64,000 nt of DNA from Oceanospirillales bacterium (GTDB lineage Bacteria; Pseudomonadota; Gammaproteobacteria; Pseudomonadales; Balneatricaceae), in contig JAAEYW010000006.1 of the NCBI GenBank assembly GCA_018223185.1, positions 140,786 to 204,785 on the forward strand. Direction: 5' to 3'. Numbering within the stretch: the first letter of the stretch is position 1; every line of letters begins with the position of its first letter. Both the position numbers and the translations under genes were made by a program. The notes under the pieces are model-generated. The model was given only the letters and a program-made list of their open reading frames with translations. It made no database searches and was not told the origin of the DNA. Below are positions 22,498-31,681 of the stretch, in pieces.

Positions 22498-22716
22498 TCA
22501 GAGCCTTTCGATAGAACTGAATTTTCCCGCATCCGTAAATGAGATGCGAAAACTCCCCTGAATTCCGTTGTGTAACAGATAGGGTTGCAACAGTGATGAG
22601 GGGAATTTCACCCGCCGTCCATCACGACTGGTGGCCAGCACATCCCTCACTTGCTGAGTGTAATGAGCCAGGTACTGTTCCTGAGTTAAACTTATATCGA
22701 CGATTATCTGTTGCAT
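22498..22716 (-). CDS. DUF2835 family protein
   Basis: A 72-residue protein of the uncharacterised DUF2835 family. The diagnostic pattern is an N-terminal strand (IIVDISLTQEQYLAHY), then DVLATSRDGRRVKFPSSLLQPYL and a C-terminal GIQGSFRISFTDAGKFSSIERL. It is a small soluble beta-rich protein of unknown role, found next to pyrD in several gammaproteobacteria. It probably has its own promoter in the following gap. Confidence 0.85.
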   Translation of the reverse strand: MQQIIVDISLTQEQYLAHYTQQVRDVLATSRDGRRVKFPSSLLQPYLLHNGIQGSFRISFTDAGKFSSIERL

Positions 22717-23086
22717 AGGCTGATTTTAGCAGTGACGGCTATCTGTAAATATTGGGTTCAGCGCTATTCTACTGCCCGCTCAGGGACGACGCCAGCTATA
22801 ACAGCCAAGCCTCAGCCAGCCACGTTCATAACTATTCAGCGATCCACCAAAACCCGGCATTTGTGAACCGGAATATAACGGAAACAAGCGTTTATATCTG
22901 TCTAAAAGTTATCCTTTTGGCACACTTTTCAGTTATGCTACTACCGCTGCAGCAGTACTGCCAATCGGTATAGCCGCCTCCCAGCAGGCAACATTAACGA
23001 CAGCAATCAGTCACACGAATATCTGTAGTAAAAGTACCTGAAATAAGAGTTCTGGAGCCGGGCAATAACCGGAGATAAACCCACTT
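22717..23086. other. Intergenic region between DUF2835 and batD
   Basis: A 370-base gap between divergent genes. A 73-codon open frame at 22752-22973 lacks a ribosome-binding site and family resemblance, and I do not regard it as a gene. No hairpin or repeat stands out. Confidence 0.4.
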
Positions 23087-24802
23087 ATGTCGCACATGTT
23101 TCATCATACCCGTTACCTTATTGCCGGCTTAATTGCACTGGTTACCTTACCCGCATGGGCTCAGCTCAATGTTTTTCCTGACCGGTTTGCTATCACCGAA
23201 GGTGAAACCATCCAGCTTACCGTTGAGGTGGATCAGCGCACCGCAAACCGCCCGGATTTCTCACCACTGACAAAGGATTTTCACTTTCTCGGCAGCAAAC
23301 AGATGACTGTCTCCAGTTATGCCAACGGCGCCAATCAGAATATCACCCGCTGGAAAATTCTCCTTCGCCCACGCCGTGCAGGCGACCTGCAGATTCCGAT
23401 ACTTCAGCTCAATGACGAACATAGCCAGCCGCAACTGATCACCGTCGAAGGCGTTAGCGGGGCTGCAGCCCTGATCAGCAGCGATGCGTTTCTGGAAAGT
23501 TCGGTAGACAGTAACGAGGTTTATCAGAACAGCCAGCTTCTTTATAGCATCAGGCTGTATCATCTTGATGAGTTGCCGCCCATGTCGACCCTGTCGGAAC
23601 TGATTATACCCGGCACCAGAACAGTCCCTCTCGGTGATAAACAACGGTACAACCGCCAGATGAAAGGCCAGACCTATCAGGTGACCGAGCAAAGTTACGC
23701 AATCTTTCCCGGACAGAGCGGCCTGCTGACAATCCCCTCAGCGCACTTCAGTGCCGGCCCCGGAACGCCGGAACTGAATACCGACCCGATCTCAGTTGAT
23801 GTATTACCCCGTGTATCCCAGGCAGTACGCGGCTACTGGTTACCTGCCAGCAAGCTTATCCTTGAAGATCTCACCGAAGGAGACACCCGTCTCGTGCTGG
23901 GTGAAAGCCAGATACGTATCCTGAAGATCAGTGCCGAGGGACTGATGGCCGAACAACTGCCAGCACTGATGTCACTGCGCAATGAACTGGCGCAGATCAC
24001 CGTTGAAGATATCAGCCTGGAACAGAACGTCACCGCAAAAGGCGTGATCAGCAGTCGTACCGAAACCGTACGTATTACCCCTGCTGAGCGAGGTGAAGTC
24101 ACCCTGCCTGAGATCATCATTCCCTGGTGGAATATTAATCTCGATAAAAGTGAGAAAGTCAGCTTAGCTCAGGTGGTTCTCAAAGTTGAACCACCCGCGC
24201 CGCCTGAGACAGCGACTACACCGACAGCCAGTGATATGGACCAGAAAGCGGCTGCCGTTACACCGCTCAGTCCGGCTGATGCCTCCCCCGACAGCAGCAA
24301 TATACGTTTACTTATCTGGCTGCTAACCGCGATAGCCGTGATCTCCTCGCTGGGCTGGCTCTACAGCCACTCAGCTCAGCGGCGCAAAACGTTTGATATA
24401 GGCAACACTGATGCTGGCGAGATGGATGCTCAGTCCAATACGCCACTCCAGGCATCCCGGAAAAACGGGCTGAATGAAAACGCGGCTCAGGGAAAAATGA
24501 ACTCTCTGTCGCAGGACGAGAAAAATGCCTTCAATAAAGCAATTGAAGCCTGCAACAGAGATATTCCACTTGAAGCCCGACTGTTAATTCTGGACTGGGC
24601 GAGACTGTTCTGGCCAGACGCTAAGTTCTCCCACAGCCTTGACCTGAGTGAACTCAACAACAGTAAAACGCTGGAGTTATTGCTGCTCGATATGGAAAGC
24701 TATATCAGCGGCGCCGAAACTGATCAGTGGTCTGGCGATCTGCTGGCACAGGCTCTCAGGCATATCCGGGAAAATCGGCTGAAACATGATAAGCATAGCT
24801 GA
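23087..24802 (+). CDS. BatD-family protein (oxygen tolerance type), orphan
   Basis: A 571-residue exported membrane protein of the BatD type. It has an N-terminal signal peptide (RYLIAGLIALVTLPAWA), then repeated beta-sandwich modules beginning LNVFPDRFAITEGETIQLTVEVDQ, a Pro/Thr/Ala-rich linker and one transmembrane helix (LLIWLLTAIAVISSLGWLY) near residue 410. The cytoplasmic tail is about 145 residues. BatD normally follows batABC behind a MoxR ATPase. Here it stands alone, although a MoxR/DUF58 operon occurs about 6 kb away. The molecular function of the family is not established. Confidence 0.85.
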   Translation: MSHMFHHTRYLIAGLIALVTLPAWAQLNVFPDRFAITEGETIQLTVEVDQRTANRPDFSPLTKDFHFLGSKQMTVSSYANGANQNITRWKILLRPRRAGDLQIPILQLNDEHSQPQLITVEGVSGAAALISSDAFLESSVDSNEVYQNSQLLYSIRLYHLDELPPMSTLSELIIPGTRTVPLGDKQRYNRQMKGQTYQVTEQSYAIFPGQSGLLTIPSAHFSAGPGTPELNTDPISVDVLPRVSQAVRGYWLPASKLILEDLTEGDTRLVLGESQIRILKISAEGLMAEQLPALMSLRNELAQITVEDISLEQNVTAKGVISSRTETVRITPAERGEVTLPEIIIPWWNINLDKSEKVSLAQVVLKVEPPAPPETATTPTASDMDQKAAAVTPLSPADASPDSSNIRLLIWLLTAIAVISSLGWLYSHSAQRRKTFDIGNTDAGEMDAQSNTPLQASRKNGLNENAAQGKMNSLSQDEKNAFNKAIEACNRDIPLEARLLILDWARLFWPDAKFSHSLDLSELNNSKTLELLLLDMESYISGAETDQWSGDLLAQALRHIRENRLKHDKHS

Positions 24803-24844
24803 AACCGTTTCGGTCGTTATCAAAGGCCCGTTGAGGCAACTTAT

Positions 24845-25750
24845 TCAGTCAGCGGGTTCCAGTACCTGATGCAGCGCCGTTTTCAGATCAGGATAGGCAA
24901 ATTTATAACCAGCCTTAAGCAACCTTTCGGGATAAACGTTTTGCCCCTTAACCAACAGATCGCTCCCTTCACCCAGTATCAGATCAAGTACGATCGCCGG
25001 GACCCTCAGCCAGCACGGCCGGGATAAAACTGCCGCCAGCTCCCGACTGAACGTTTCATTGGTCACCGCTTCAGGCGCCGTGAGATTATAAGCACCGTCA
25101 AACTCATTTTGGGTCAGCATCATACAGATAATCTCAATCTCATCATCTATATGAATCCAGGACATCCACTGATCACCTCTGGCCACCGGTCCGCCAAGAC
25201 CGAGCCTGAACGCAGGCAACATTTTTGCCAATGCGCCGCCATTACCCAGTACCACACCGGTTCTGATCAGGCATACCCTGACCCCCATCGCCTCAGCCCT
25301 GAGTGCTTCACTCTCCCAGTTTTGACATAACCGGTGAGTATAATCATCAATGATCTGGCCACTTTCATTCAGCAGCAGATCATCTGTACGGCAGCCATAA
25401 AATCCGATAGCGGAACCACTGATAAGCACCTCAGGGCTATGCTCCAGCCGCCGAATCAGCGAGATAAGATCGGCAGTCATGTTCATCCGGCTGTCAATCA
25501 ATGCCTGCTTGCGCTTGTCACTCCAGCGCTTATCGGCAATACCCTCTCCGGCCAGATTAATAATGCCATCAATCTGTTCGTCACTGCTGATCTGATTAAG
25601 ATCAGTAATTACCCGGACCGAGGAGCCGAACAGCTTACGGGCTTTAATCTCAGATCGGGTGAGAACCACCGCTTCATGGTCATAGTCCAGCAATCGGGGA
25701 ATAAGATGACGACCAATAAAACCGGTACCACCGCTGATCAGAACCTTCAT
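24845..25750 (-). CDS. TIGR01777-family NAD-dependent epimerase (YfcH-like)
   Basis: A 301-residue short-chain Rossmann protein. It begins VLISGGTGFIGRHLIPRLL and carries GIINLAGEGIADKRWSDKRKQ, LISGSAIGFYG, WMSWIHIDDEI and a C-terminal DUF1731 domain. This combination is that of E. coli YfcH and the TIGR01777 family, whose substrate is unknown. AGGAGA precedes the ATG. It is divergent from riboflavin synthase across an 81-base gap. Confidence 0.92.
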   Translation of the reverse strand: MKVLISGGTGFIGRHLIPRLLDYDHEAVVLTRSEIKARKLFGSSVRVITDLNQISSDEQIDGIINLAGEGIADKRWSDKRKQALIDSRMNMTADLISLIRRLEHSPEVLISGSAIGFYGCRTDDLLLNESGQIIDDYTHRLCQNWESEALRAEAMGVRVCLIRTGVVLGNGGALAKMLPAFRLGLGGPVARGDQWMSWIHIDDEIEIICMMLTQNEFDGAYNLTAPEAVTNETFSRELAAVLSRPCWLRVPAIVLDLILGEGSDLLVKGQNVYPERLLKAGYKFAYPDLKTALHQVLEPAD

Positions 25751-25831
25751 ACAGATCTCCTAAAAGGCGTTGCAATCAAAGCTTTCTGTCTCTATAAACA
25801 TAGTCCAGTGAAAATTTAACAGGAAATAATT

Positions 25832-26452
25832 ATGTTCACCGGTATTGTTCAGGGCACTGCTACCGTTATTACGACAGTAATGAAGAATCAGTTCATGCAG
25901 CTGACGCTGGAATTTCCCCGGCAGCACTGTGATAACCTTCAAACCGGTGCCAGTGTGGCAATCAACGGCACCTGCCTGACCATAACAGCATTCAGCGCAA
26001 ACCAGATACAGTTCGATCTGATTATGGAGACCCTCAGAGTAACCAACCTGGGAGAGCTAAAACCCGGTGACAAGGTTAACTTTGAACGGGCTGCCCGTAT
26101 CGGCGATGAGATTGGCGGACATATGCTATCCGGTCATATTCACGGCATGGCAATGATCGATGAGATTAAACAGCCTGAGGACAATCGTATTGTATGGTTT
26201 GAAGCTGAGCCAGCGTTGATGAAATATATTCTGCCCAAAGGGTTTGTATCCCTGAACGGCTGCAGCCTCACCATCGGAGAAGTCAAAGACAACCGTTTCA
26301 ACGTTTATCTGATACCCGAAACCCTGAATGTGACGATTTTCGGTAAAGCCTCAGTGGGTGACCGGATCAACCTTGAAGTCGACAGCCAGACCCAGGCCGT
26401 CGTCGATACCGTAGAACGGTATATGCAGAAGAACGCTATAATAAGCCGCTAG
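25832..26452 (+). CDS. ribE: Riboflavin synthase (alpha subunit type)
   Basis: A 206-residue protein with two homologous beta-barrel lumazine-binding repeats. Repeat 1 starts MFTGIVQGTATV and includes SVAINGTCLTI; repeat 2 includes GGHMLSGHIHGMAMI, GFVSLNGCSLTIGEV and LIPETLNVTIFGKASVGDRINLE. It dismutates two 6,7-dimethyl-8-ribityllumazine molecules to riboflavin. It resembles E. coli RibC throughout, but its C-terminus is about 7 residues shorter. The TAG stop codon coincides with the CTAG that begins a palindromic repeat, so the element may have set the present C-terminus. Confidence 0.92.
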   Translation: MFTGIVQGTATVITTVMKNQFMQLTLEFPRQHCDNLQTGASVAINGTCLTITAFSANQIQFDLIMETLRVTNLGELKPGDKVNFERAARIGDEIGGHMLSGHIHGMAMIDEIKQPEDNRIVWFEAEPALMKYILPKGFVSLNGCSLTIGEVKDNRFNVYLIPETLNVTIFGKASVGDRINLEVDSQTQAVVDTVERYMQKNAIISR

Positions 26453-26507
26453 AATGGCGCTTCGCGCCTGTTAGTGGCTAGACGGAAAGCTTCGCTTTCC
26501 TTGCTAG
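26449..26507. repeat. CTAG/GCGAAGC palindromic repeat, copy 2 (double hairpin)
   Basis: Two hairpins lie in tandem, read here on the plus strand: GGCGC-TTC-GCGCC (26456-26468) and GGAAAGC-TTC-GCTTTCC (26484-26500), joined by TGTTAGTGGCTAGAC. CTAG borders both ends. On the minus strand each hairpin shows the GCGAAGC core and the flanks match copy 1 (CTAGCAA before, GTCTAGCCACTAACA after). The first CTAG contains the ribE stop codon. Confidence 0.78.
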
Positions 26508-26621
26508 AAAAAGACATTACTCGCTGCTCAGAATTATCCACCTCTGCCAAACCAATCAACAACCTTCATACAAAGTATCTATTCCCTAAATCACCCCCAT
26601 CCTCAATAAAGAAGGCTTTTC

Positions 26622-26657
26622 CTAGCAAGTGGCGAAGCCACGTCTAACGACTAGCAA
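26622..26657. repeat. CTAG/GCGAAGC palindromic repeat, copy 3
   Basis: CTAGCAA, then a stem GTGGC-GAA-GCCAC (26629-26641), then GTCTAACGACTAGCAAC. Same layout as copies 1 and 2 with a different stem. The whole ribE-iorA gap (26453-26850) contains no gene; besides the two repeats it must hold the iorA promoter. Confidence 0.75.
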
Positions 26658-26850
26658 CGGCTTTGACAGCGCCGCTGCTATCCCCCCAACCGGATTATAT
26701 ACGACCATTTGACCACTGCTATCCGGCTATCGTTGACTCAGGTCAGTCTGTGATCAACCCGGTTCGTTTTAGAATCCCTACTTTATGATTCACTTTTAAT
26801 CCTGAAATAAGAAAAAAAATATCAGGTTTAAAATAAGGAAGGAGCTTTTC

Positions 26851-28713
26851 TTGAACGCACCCCAACCACTCCAGCAGTCAACGCGTCAGTTTATTTCCGG
26901 TAATGAAGCGGTGGCACAGGCCGCCAGAGATGCAGGCTGTTCTGTCGCATCCGCCTATCCGGGTACACCTTCGACCGAAATTCTTGAGTACATCGCAGCC
27001 TGTCCCGACATCTATGCCGAATGGTCGATCAACGAGAAAGTCTCTCTGGAGGTGGCTATCGGCGCGTCTCTGGCTGGCGCCCGTGCACTTTGTGCCATGA
27101 AACATGTTGGCGTAAATGTGGCGTCTGATGCTCTGATGACCCAGACACTGATCGGAGCCGTTGGTGGGCTGGTGCTTATTGTTGCCGACGATGTCGGACT
27201 CTCTTCCTCTCAAAATGAACAGGATTCACGTTACTGGGGCCGGTTTGCTCACATCCCGGTGCTCGAACCCTCGGATGCTCAGGAAGCCTATGAGATGACC
27301 CGACGGGCCTTTGGCCTGTCGGAACAGTTTGACGTGCCGGTTATGGTGCGCCTGACAACCCGGATCTGCCATGTAAAAGGGGTTGTAGTCAGCAGTCCGG
27401 CCGAAGCCTATCAACGTAAAAACTTCACCAAAGACCCGGCCCGTTATGTGATGGTGCCCGGCAACGCTAAACAAAGAATCCCCCTGATGATGGCCCGGGA
27501 TCTGAAACTCAGTCAGGCCAGCGAAGAACACCCGCTTAACCGCGTTGAAAACGGCAGCGACCGCTGTGTCGGTTTTGTCACCTCAGGCGCGGCCTACTTT
27601 CATGTCAAAGAGGCATACCCTGATGCTCCGGTATTCAAACTGGGTTTTAGTCACCCGGCACCGATCGAAAAGATTCGCGAATTTTCTGCAACCGTCGACA
27701 AACTCGTCGTCGTAGAAGAGGTGGAACCGCTGCTTGAAACCGAACTTCGGGCAGCAGGTATTCCGCTCTATGGCAAAGATATCCTGCCAAGAATAGGTGA
27801 ACTGGCACCCCAGGTGCTGGCTCCGTGCATTGAAAAGCTGCTGGGCAAACCCTGTCAGGATCAACTGATCGAGACAACCGGACTGTTTCCCCGGCCGCCA
27901 ACCCTGTGTGTCGCCTGCCCGCACCTGGGGATCTATTACTGCCTGTCCCATATCAAAAACACCATCATTGCCGGTGATATTGGTTGCTATACCCTGGGAG
28001 CCGGGCACCCTTGGAATGCTCTGGATACGACCATCAGCATGGGGGCTTCTCTCAGCGTTGCCCAGGGAATCGATAAAGGACGCAGTGAAGCAGATCAGGA
28101 TAAAAATGTACTGGCAGTCATTGGCGATTCGACCTTTATGCATATGGGCATGCAGGGACTGCTGGATATTACCTATAACAAGGGAAACGTCACCGTTCTG
28201 TTGCTGGATAACCGCGCGGTAGGAATGACAGGAGGTCAGAACGCTCCCTCGTCTGGCCTGAATATCCATGGTGAGGCAACCATGCAGGTTGATTTCCGCA
28301 AACTGTGCGAAGCCCTTGGCGTTAAGCCGGAGCGGATTCACGAGGTCAACCCGTATGAACTGCCAACACTGTTTAAGGCTCTGCGCAGTGAGGTTAAAGT
28401 CAGGGAACCTTCCGTTATTATCACTAATCAGCCCTGTGTTCTGACGGAACGTTATAGCCAGTTGCCCCCATTAAAGGTCGATGAGGACAAATGCACCGGT
28501 TGCAGCAACTGTCTCGATGTAGGCTGCCCCGCTATTCTGGTTCAGCGCAGAGAGACTGTCATCAAGCCTAACGGCCGGGAGAAAGAGCTGGCGTTTGTGA
28601 ATATCGACACGGCGGCCTGCACCGGCTGTAATCTATGCACCAACACCTGTGCACCTGATGCAATTGTGCCGGCATTCAATATTGATAAGATTAATGCTGT
28701 GGAGGTGAACTGA
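26851..28713 (+). CDS. iorA: Indolepyruvate ferredoxin oxidoreductase alpha subunit
   Basis: A 620-residue subunit that oxidatively decarboxylates aryl-pyruvates (indolepyruvate, phenylpyruvate) to acyl-CoA, reducing ferredoxin. The N-terminal pyruvate:ferredoxin oxidoreductase domain has SAYPGTPSTEILEY. The thiamine diphosphate domain has AGDIGCYTLGAGHP and GDSTFMHMGMQGLLDI. Two C-terminal 4Fe-4S motifs are CTGCSNCLDVGCP and CTGCNLCTNTCAPDA. The start is TTG, well supported by AAGGAAGGAG 6 bases upstream. It overlaps iorB by one base. Confidence 0.95.
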   Translation: MNAPQPLQQSTRQFISGNEAVAQAARDAGCSVASAYPGTPSTEILEYIAACPDIYAEWSINEKVSLEVAIGASLAGARALCAMKHVGVNVASDALMTQTLIGAVGGLVLIVADDVGLSSSQNEQDSRYWGRFAHIPVLEPSDAQEAYEMTRRAFGLSEQFDVPVMVRLTTRICHVKGVVVSSPAEAYQRKNFTKDPARYVMVPGNAKQRIPLMMARDLKLSQASEEHPLNRVENGSDRCVGFVTSGAAYFHVKEAYPDAPVFKLGFSHPAPIEKIREFSATVDKLVVVEEVEPLLETELRAAGIPLYGKDILPRIGELAPQVLAPCIEKLLGKPCQDQLIETTGLFPRPPTLCVACPHLGIYYCLSHIKNTIIAGDIGCYTLGAGHPWNALDTTISMGASLSVAQGIDKGRSEADQDKNVLAVIGDSTFMHMGMQGLLDITYNKGNVTVLLLDNRAVGMTGGQNAPSSGLNIHGEATMQVDFRKLCEALGVKPERIHEVNPYELPTLFKALRSEVKVREPSVIITNQPCVLTERYSQLPPLKVDEDKCTGCSNCLDVGCPAILVQRRETVIKPNGREKELAFVNIDTAACTGCNLCTNTCAPDAIVPAFNIDKINAVEVN

Positions 28714-29351
28714 TGACCGCAACGCACCATGCCGCTGTAGAGAATCCCGGAGTGGTCACCAATATTCTGGTGGTCGGTATTGGCGGACAGGGCATAATGA
28801 CCGCCGCCGATGTTCTGTCTCAGGCGGCCCTGGCGCTGGGATACGATGTTAAGAAGACCGAGGTTGCCGGCATGGCCCAGCGAGGGGGCGTGGTAACCTC
28901 GCATGTGCGCTTTGGACAAAAAGTATTTTCGCCTGCGATCATACCCGGAGATGCAGATATGATGATCGCCTTTGAACCGGCAGAAGCTCTGCGCTGGCAC
29001 AGTCACCTGAAACCCGGTGCCGTCGTCATGGTGAATGATTATCCGCTGAAACCACCGGTTGTTTCAATCGGCCTCTATGATTATCCCGAAGCACCACTGG
29101 TGCAATTAGCAGCGAGTGCTGTTGAACTACACCATTTCAACGCAGGAGAGGCCGCAATAGAACTGGGCGACCGGCGGCTGGTTAATTCAATTATGCTCGG
29201 CGCGATAGCGGATCACCTGCCCTTCCCACCGGACATACTTGAACAGGCGCTGCTTAACCGCTTTCAGCGTAAAGGTGAGGCCCTGACTGAACTGAACCGA
29301 CAGGCATTTATGCTGGGACGAAAGGCCTTTAATCGAACATCTGTTCAGTAA
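28713..29351 (+). CDS. iorB: Indolepyruvate oxidoreductase beta subunit
   Basis: A 212-residue gamma-domain (POR/KOR) partner of IorA. Characteristic segments are NILVVGIGGQGIMTAADVLSQ, KTEVAGMAQRGGVVTSHVRF and IIPGDADMMIAFEPAEALR. The ATG overlaps the iorA TGA by one base, so the pair is translationally coupled. In aromatic amino acid breakdown the complex makes arylacetyl-CoA. A terminator follows about 55 bases after the stop. Confidence 0.94.
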   Translation: MTATHHAAVENPGVVTNILVVGIGGQGIMTAADVLSQAALALGYDVKKTEVAGMAQRGGVVTSHVRFGQKVFSPAIIPGDADMMIAFEPAEALRWHSHLKPGAVVMVNDYPLKPPVVSIGLYDYPEAPLVQLAASAVELHHFNAGEAAIELGDRRLVNSIMLGAIADHLPFPPDILEQALLNRFQRKGEALTELNRQAFMLGRKAFNRTSVQ

Positions 29352-29405
29352 CAGCCTGATCGGAGATTGAAAACACCCTGGCATTTTCTCACCGCCCCAT
29401 TGCGT

Positions 29406-29440
29406 AAAAAGAGCAGCGTTCTACAATAGCCGCTCTTTTT
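29406..29440 (+). terminator. Terminator after iorAB
   Basis: Stem AAAAAGAGC/GCTCTTTTT with further partial pairing inside. The T5 arm follows the GC part of the stem, giving an intrinsic terminator in the plus direction and, by symmetry, also in the minus direction. Confidence 0.8.
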
Positions 29441-29461
29441 ATGTTTTATGAGGTTCCATTG

Positions 29462-30373
29462 ATGGAAACCCGAAATATTCGTGCCGACCTGACGCTTTTA
29501 CTGGTGGCTGCTATCTGGGGCTTTGCCTTTGTTGCCCAGCGTCTGGGAATGGATCACCTTGGGCCATTCGGTTTTAACGGCTGTCGCTTTCTGCTGGGTG
29601 CAGTATCACTGCTGCCGCTGTTGCTGGTATTTCGCCCAAAGGCCGGTGCCACTGATCCCAAAGCAATGTTCCGGGGGAGTATCACTGCCGGTATTCTTCT
29701 GTTTCTCGGAGCATCACTGCAACAAGCCGGTTTACTCTGGACATCGGCAGGCAACGCCGGGTTCATCACCGGACTCTATATCATTATTGTGCCTCTTATG
29801 GGACTGCTTCTGGGCCATATCACCCGACTGAATACCTGGCTGGGCGGACTGCTGGCGGTGGTCGGGCTCTACTTTCTCACGGTAGACACAAACGCAGGTG
29901 CCAGCTTCTCCATAAATAGTGGTGACCTGCTGGTGCTCGGCAGTGCATTCTTCTGGGCCGCCCATGTGGTGGTTATCGGCAGACTGGCCAGTCAGCTGGA
30001 TAACCTGCGACTGGCAATCATCCAGTTTATGATCTGTGCGTTGTTGAGTTTTATCGTTGCTCTGATCTTTGAGCAGGACAGCCTGAGCCTCTCCAACATT
30101 GTCCTGGCATGGCAGCCAATCGCCTATGCCGGCCTGCTGTCGGTCGGGGTCGCTTATACGCTTCAGGTGGTGGCACAACGCAATGCTCCGGCTTCCCATG
30201 CAGCGATCATTATGAGTCTGGAAGCGGTATTTGCAGCTCTCGGCGGGTGGTGGCTACTGGATGAAGGCTTCAGCAACCGGGCGCTGACCGGCTGTGCCCT
30301 GATGCTGGCGGGGATGATTCTGTCACAACTGAACCTGTTCCGACGCAAGCAGCTGGCGGTCACAAACGGGTAA
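29462..30373 (+). CDS. EamA/DMT-family transporter
   Basis: About 303 residues with ten hydrophobic helices in two EamA repeats. Repeat 1 begins ADLTLLLVAAIWGFAFVAQRLG and repeat 2 begins LLVLGSAFFWAAHVVVIGRLA, with the repeat-end pattern ASHAAIIMSLEAVFAALGGWWLLDE. It probably exports a metabolite; the substrate is unknown. The ATG at 29462 is chosen because GAGG lies 8 bases upstream; the ATG at 29441 falls right on the terminator. It converges with the DUF58 gene, leaving only 3 bases between the stops. Confidence 0.88.
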   Translation: METRNIRADLTLLLVAAIWGFAFVAQRLGMDHLGPFGFNGCRFLLGAVSLLPLLLVFRPKAGATDPKAMFRGSITAGILLFLGASLQQAGLLWTSAGNAGFITGLYIIIVPLMGLLLGHITRLNTWLGGLLAVVGLYFLTVDTNAGASFSINSGDLLVLGSAFFWAAHVVVIGRLASQLDNLRLAIIQFMICALLSFIVALIFEQDSLSLSNIVLAWQPIAYAGLLSVGVAYTLQVVAQRNAPASHAAIIMSLEAVFAALGGWWLLDEGFSNRALTGCALMLAGMILSQLNLFRRKQLAVTNG

Positions 30374-30376
30374 TAT

Positions 30377-31681
30377 CTACAGCCGCCCGGACGCCTTAAC
30401 GGTCAGGTACTGGTTGACCAGTGCAACGGGCAGCTGCTTGGCCAGCAGATCCATTGGCATCGCGCCCTGATGGCGTAGTTTTTCGTGATTCTGTGCACGA
30501 CATTCCAAATATTCCTGCACACCATGAAAGCGTAGTGCCGAGTCAAAGTCTGACACCCGCGCAGCCTGAGCGGTGTCGAGAATCTGCTCTCGCAGATCGG
30601 CCACCACAACCAGGTGACGGCGGGAAAGCAGCCGTACGGCAGTCACCAGATCATCACTGTCTTCATCCCGGGTATTGGTCACCAGTACAATCAGTGCACG
30701 GCGACGCTGCAGGGGCATCAGCTCACGGGCCGCTTCGAGATAATCAGCCGCTTCCAGAGTCGCCTCAATGTCATAGGTGCCGGCAATCATCTGACGCACC
30801 ACCGCGCCCCCTTTCACAGGCGGAAACCAGCGCTTGACGCCACCAAAGGTGTGGAAGCCAACCGCATCGCCCTGCTCTGCCGCCACATAGGCGAGCAGCA
30901 ACATCGCATTCAGAGCCTGATCCAAATGCCCGTCATCGTCTTCCCGGTGGCGCATTCGCCGGCCACAATCCAGCAGAAACAAAATCTGCTGATCCCGTTC
31001 ATCCTGATATTCCCGCGAGATCAGCTTGTGATAGCGGGAGGTCGCTTTCCAGTCGATCTGCCGCAAAGCGTCCCCGGCACGATACTCCCGTAACTGATGA
31101 AAATCATTACCCTCGCCCCGGCGCAGGCGGTGTTTGATACCCAACTGACTCAGCTGATTATCAGTCGCCAGCAACGTGTACTGACTCACCGCCCTGAAAT
31201 CAGGATAGACCCTGACCGTATCTGCCAGCGGCGCAAACTGTTTGCACTGCCACAATCCAAACGGCGAAACACTGACCAGATCGACACCGTCAAAGCGACC
31301 ATCACCGCGCTGTTCTGGTTTTACCTGATAAGTCACTCTGGCAGTGCGTTCAGCGGGCAGGCTAAGCTGCAACGGCAGACCTTCAGTCGCATATTCACCG
31401 GGGTGATGATCGTGCAGTGTGAGCCACTGCGGTCGTCCGGTGTGATTTGTCACCTGTAACTTAACGTCACTCCAGACGCCCACCGGGATGCTGCCTTTCA
31501 GCTCCCGGCTTACCTCTGCAACCGGCTCACGCCGGAGCAGCAACAGGTCCAGCAGAAGTCCGCCGGAAACCGTTGCTGCAGCCAGATTACGCAGCAGTTC
31601 AAACCCCGGCCAGAAAGCCGTCAGCAATGCCAGTAGCAGGACGGCCGATACCAGCCACACTGATCGGCGGGATGGAATCAT
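30377..31681 (-). CDS. DUF58 domain protein (MoxR-associated, vWA-like)
   Basis: A 434-residue protein with two N-terminal membrane helices (SVWLVSAVLLLALLTAFWPG and the LAAATVSGGLLLDLLLL segment), a beta-rich region and a C-terminal DUF58/vWA-like domain. The DUF58 signature GDALRQIDWKATSRYHKLISRE is near residue 205. The following FLLDCGRRM is a degenerate metal-ion-dependent adhesion site (DxSxS replaced). The ATG overlaps the moxR stop by 4 bases. MoxR-DUF58 pairs are widespread and thought to act as a chaperone-like ATPase with its adaptor, but the target is unknown. It is the last gene of the operon. Confidence 0.9.
   Translation of the reverse strand: MIPSRRSVWLVSAVLLLALLTAFWPGFELLRNLAAATVSGGLLLDLLLLRREPVAEVSRELKGSIPVGVWSDVKLQVTNHTGRPQWLTLHDHHPGEYATEGLPLQLSLPAERTARVTYQVKPEQRGDGRFDGVDLVSVSPFGLWQCKQFAPLADTVRVYPDFRAVSQYTLLATDNQLSQLGIKHRLRRGEGNDFHQLREYRAGDALRQIDWKATSRYHKLISREYQDERDQQILFLLDCGRRMRHREDDDGHLDQALNAMLLLAYVAAEQGDAVGFHTFGGVKRWFPPVKGGAVVRQMIAGTYDIEATLEAADYLEAARELMPLQRRRALIVLVTNTRDEDSDDLVTAVRLLSRRHLVVVADLREQILDTAQAARVSDFDSALRFHGVQEYLECRAQNHEKLRHQGAMPMDLLAKQLPVALVNQYLTVKASGRL

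Noticed and set aside
22752..22973. A 73-codon frame in the gap upstream of batD
   Set aside because: No ribosome-binding site, low complexity of signal, no family resemblance. More likely leader DNA.
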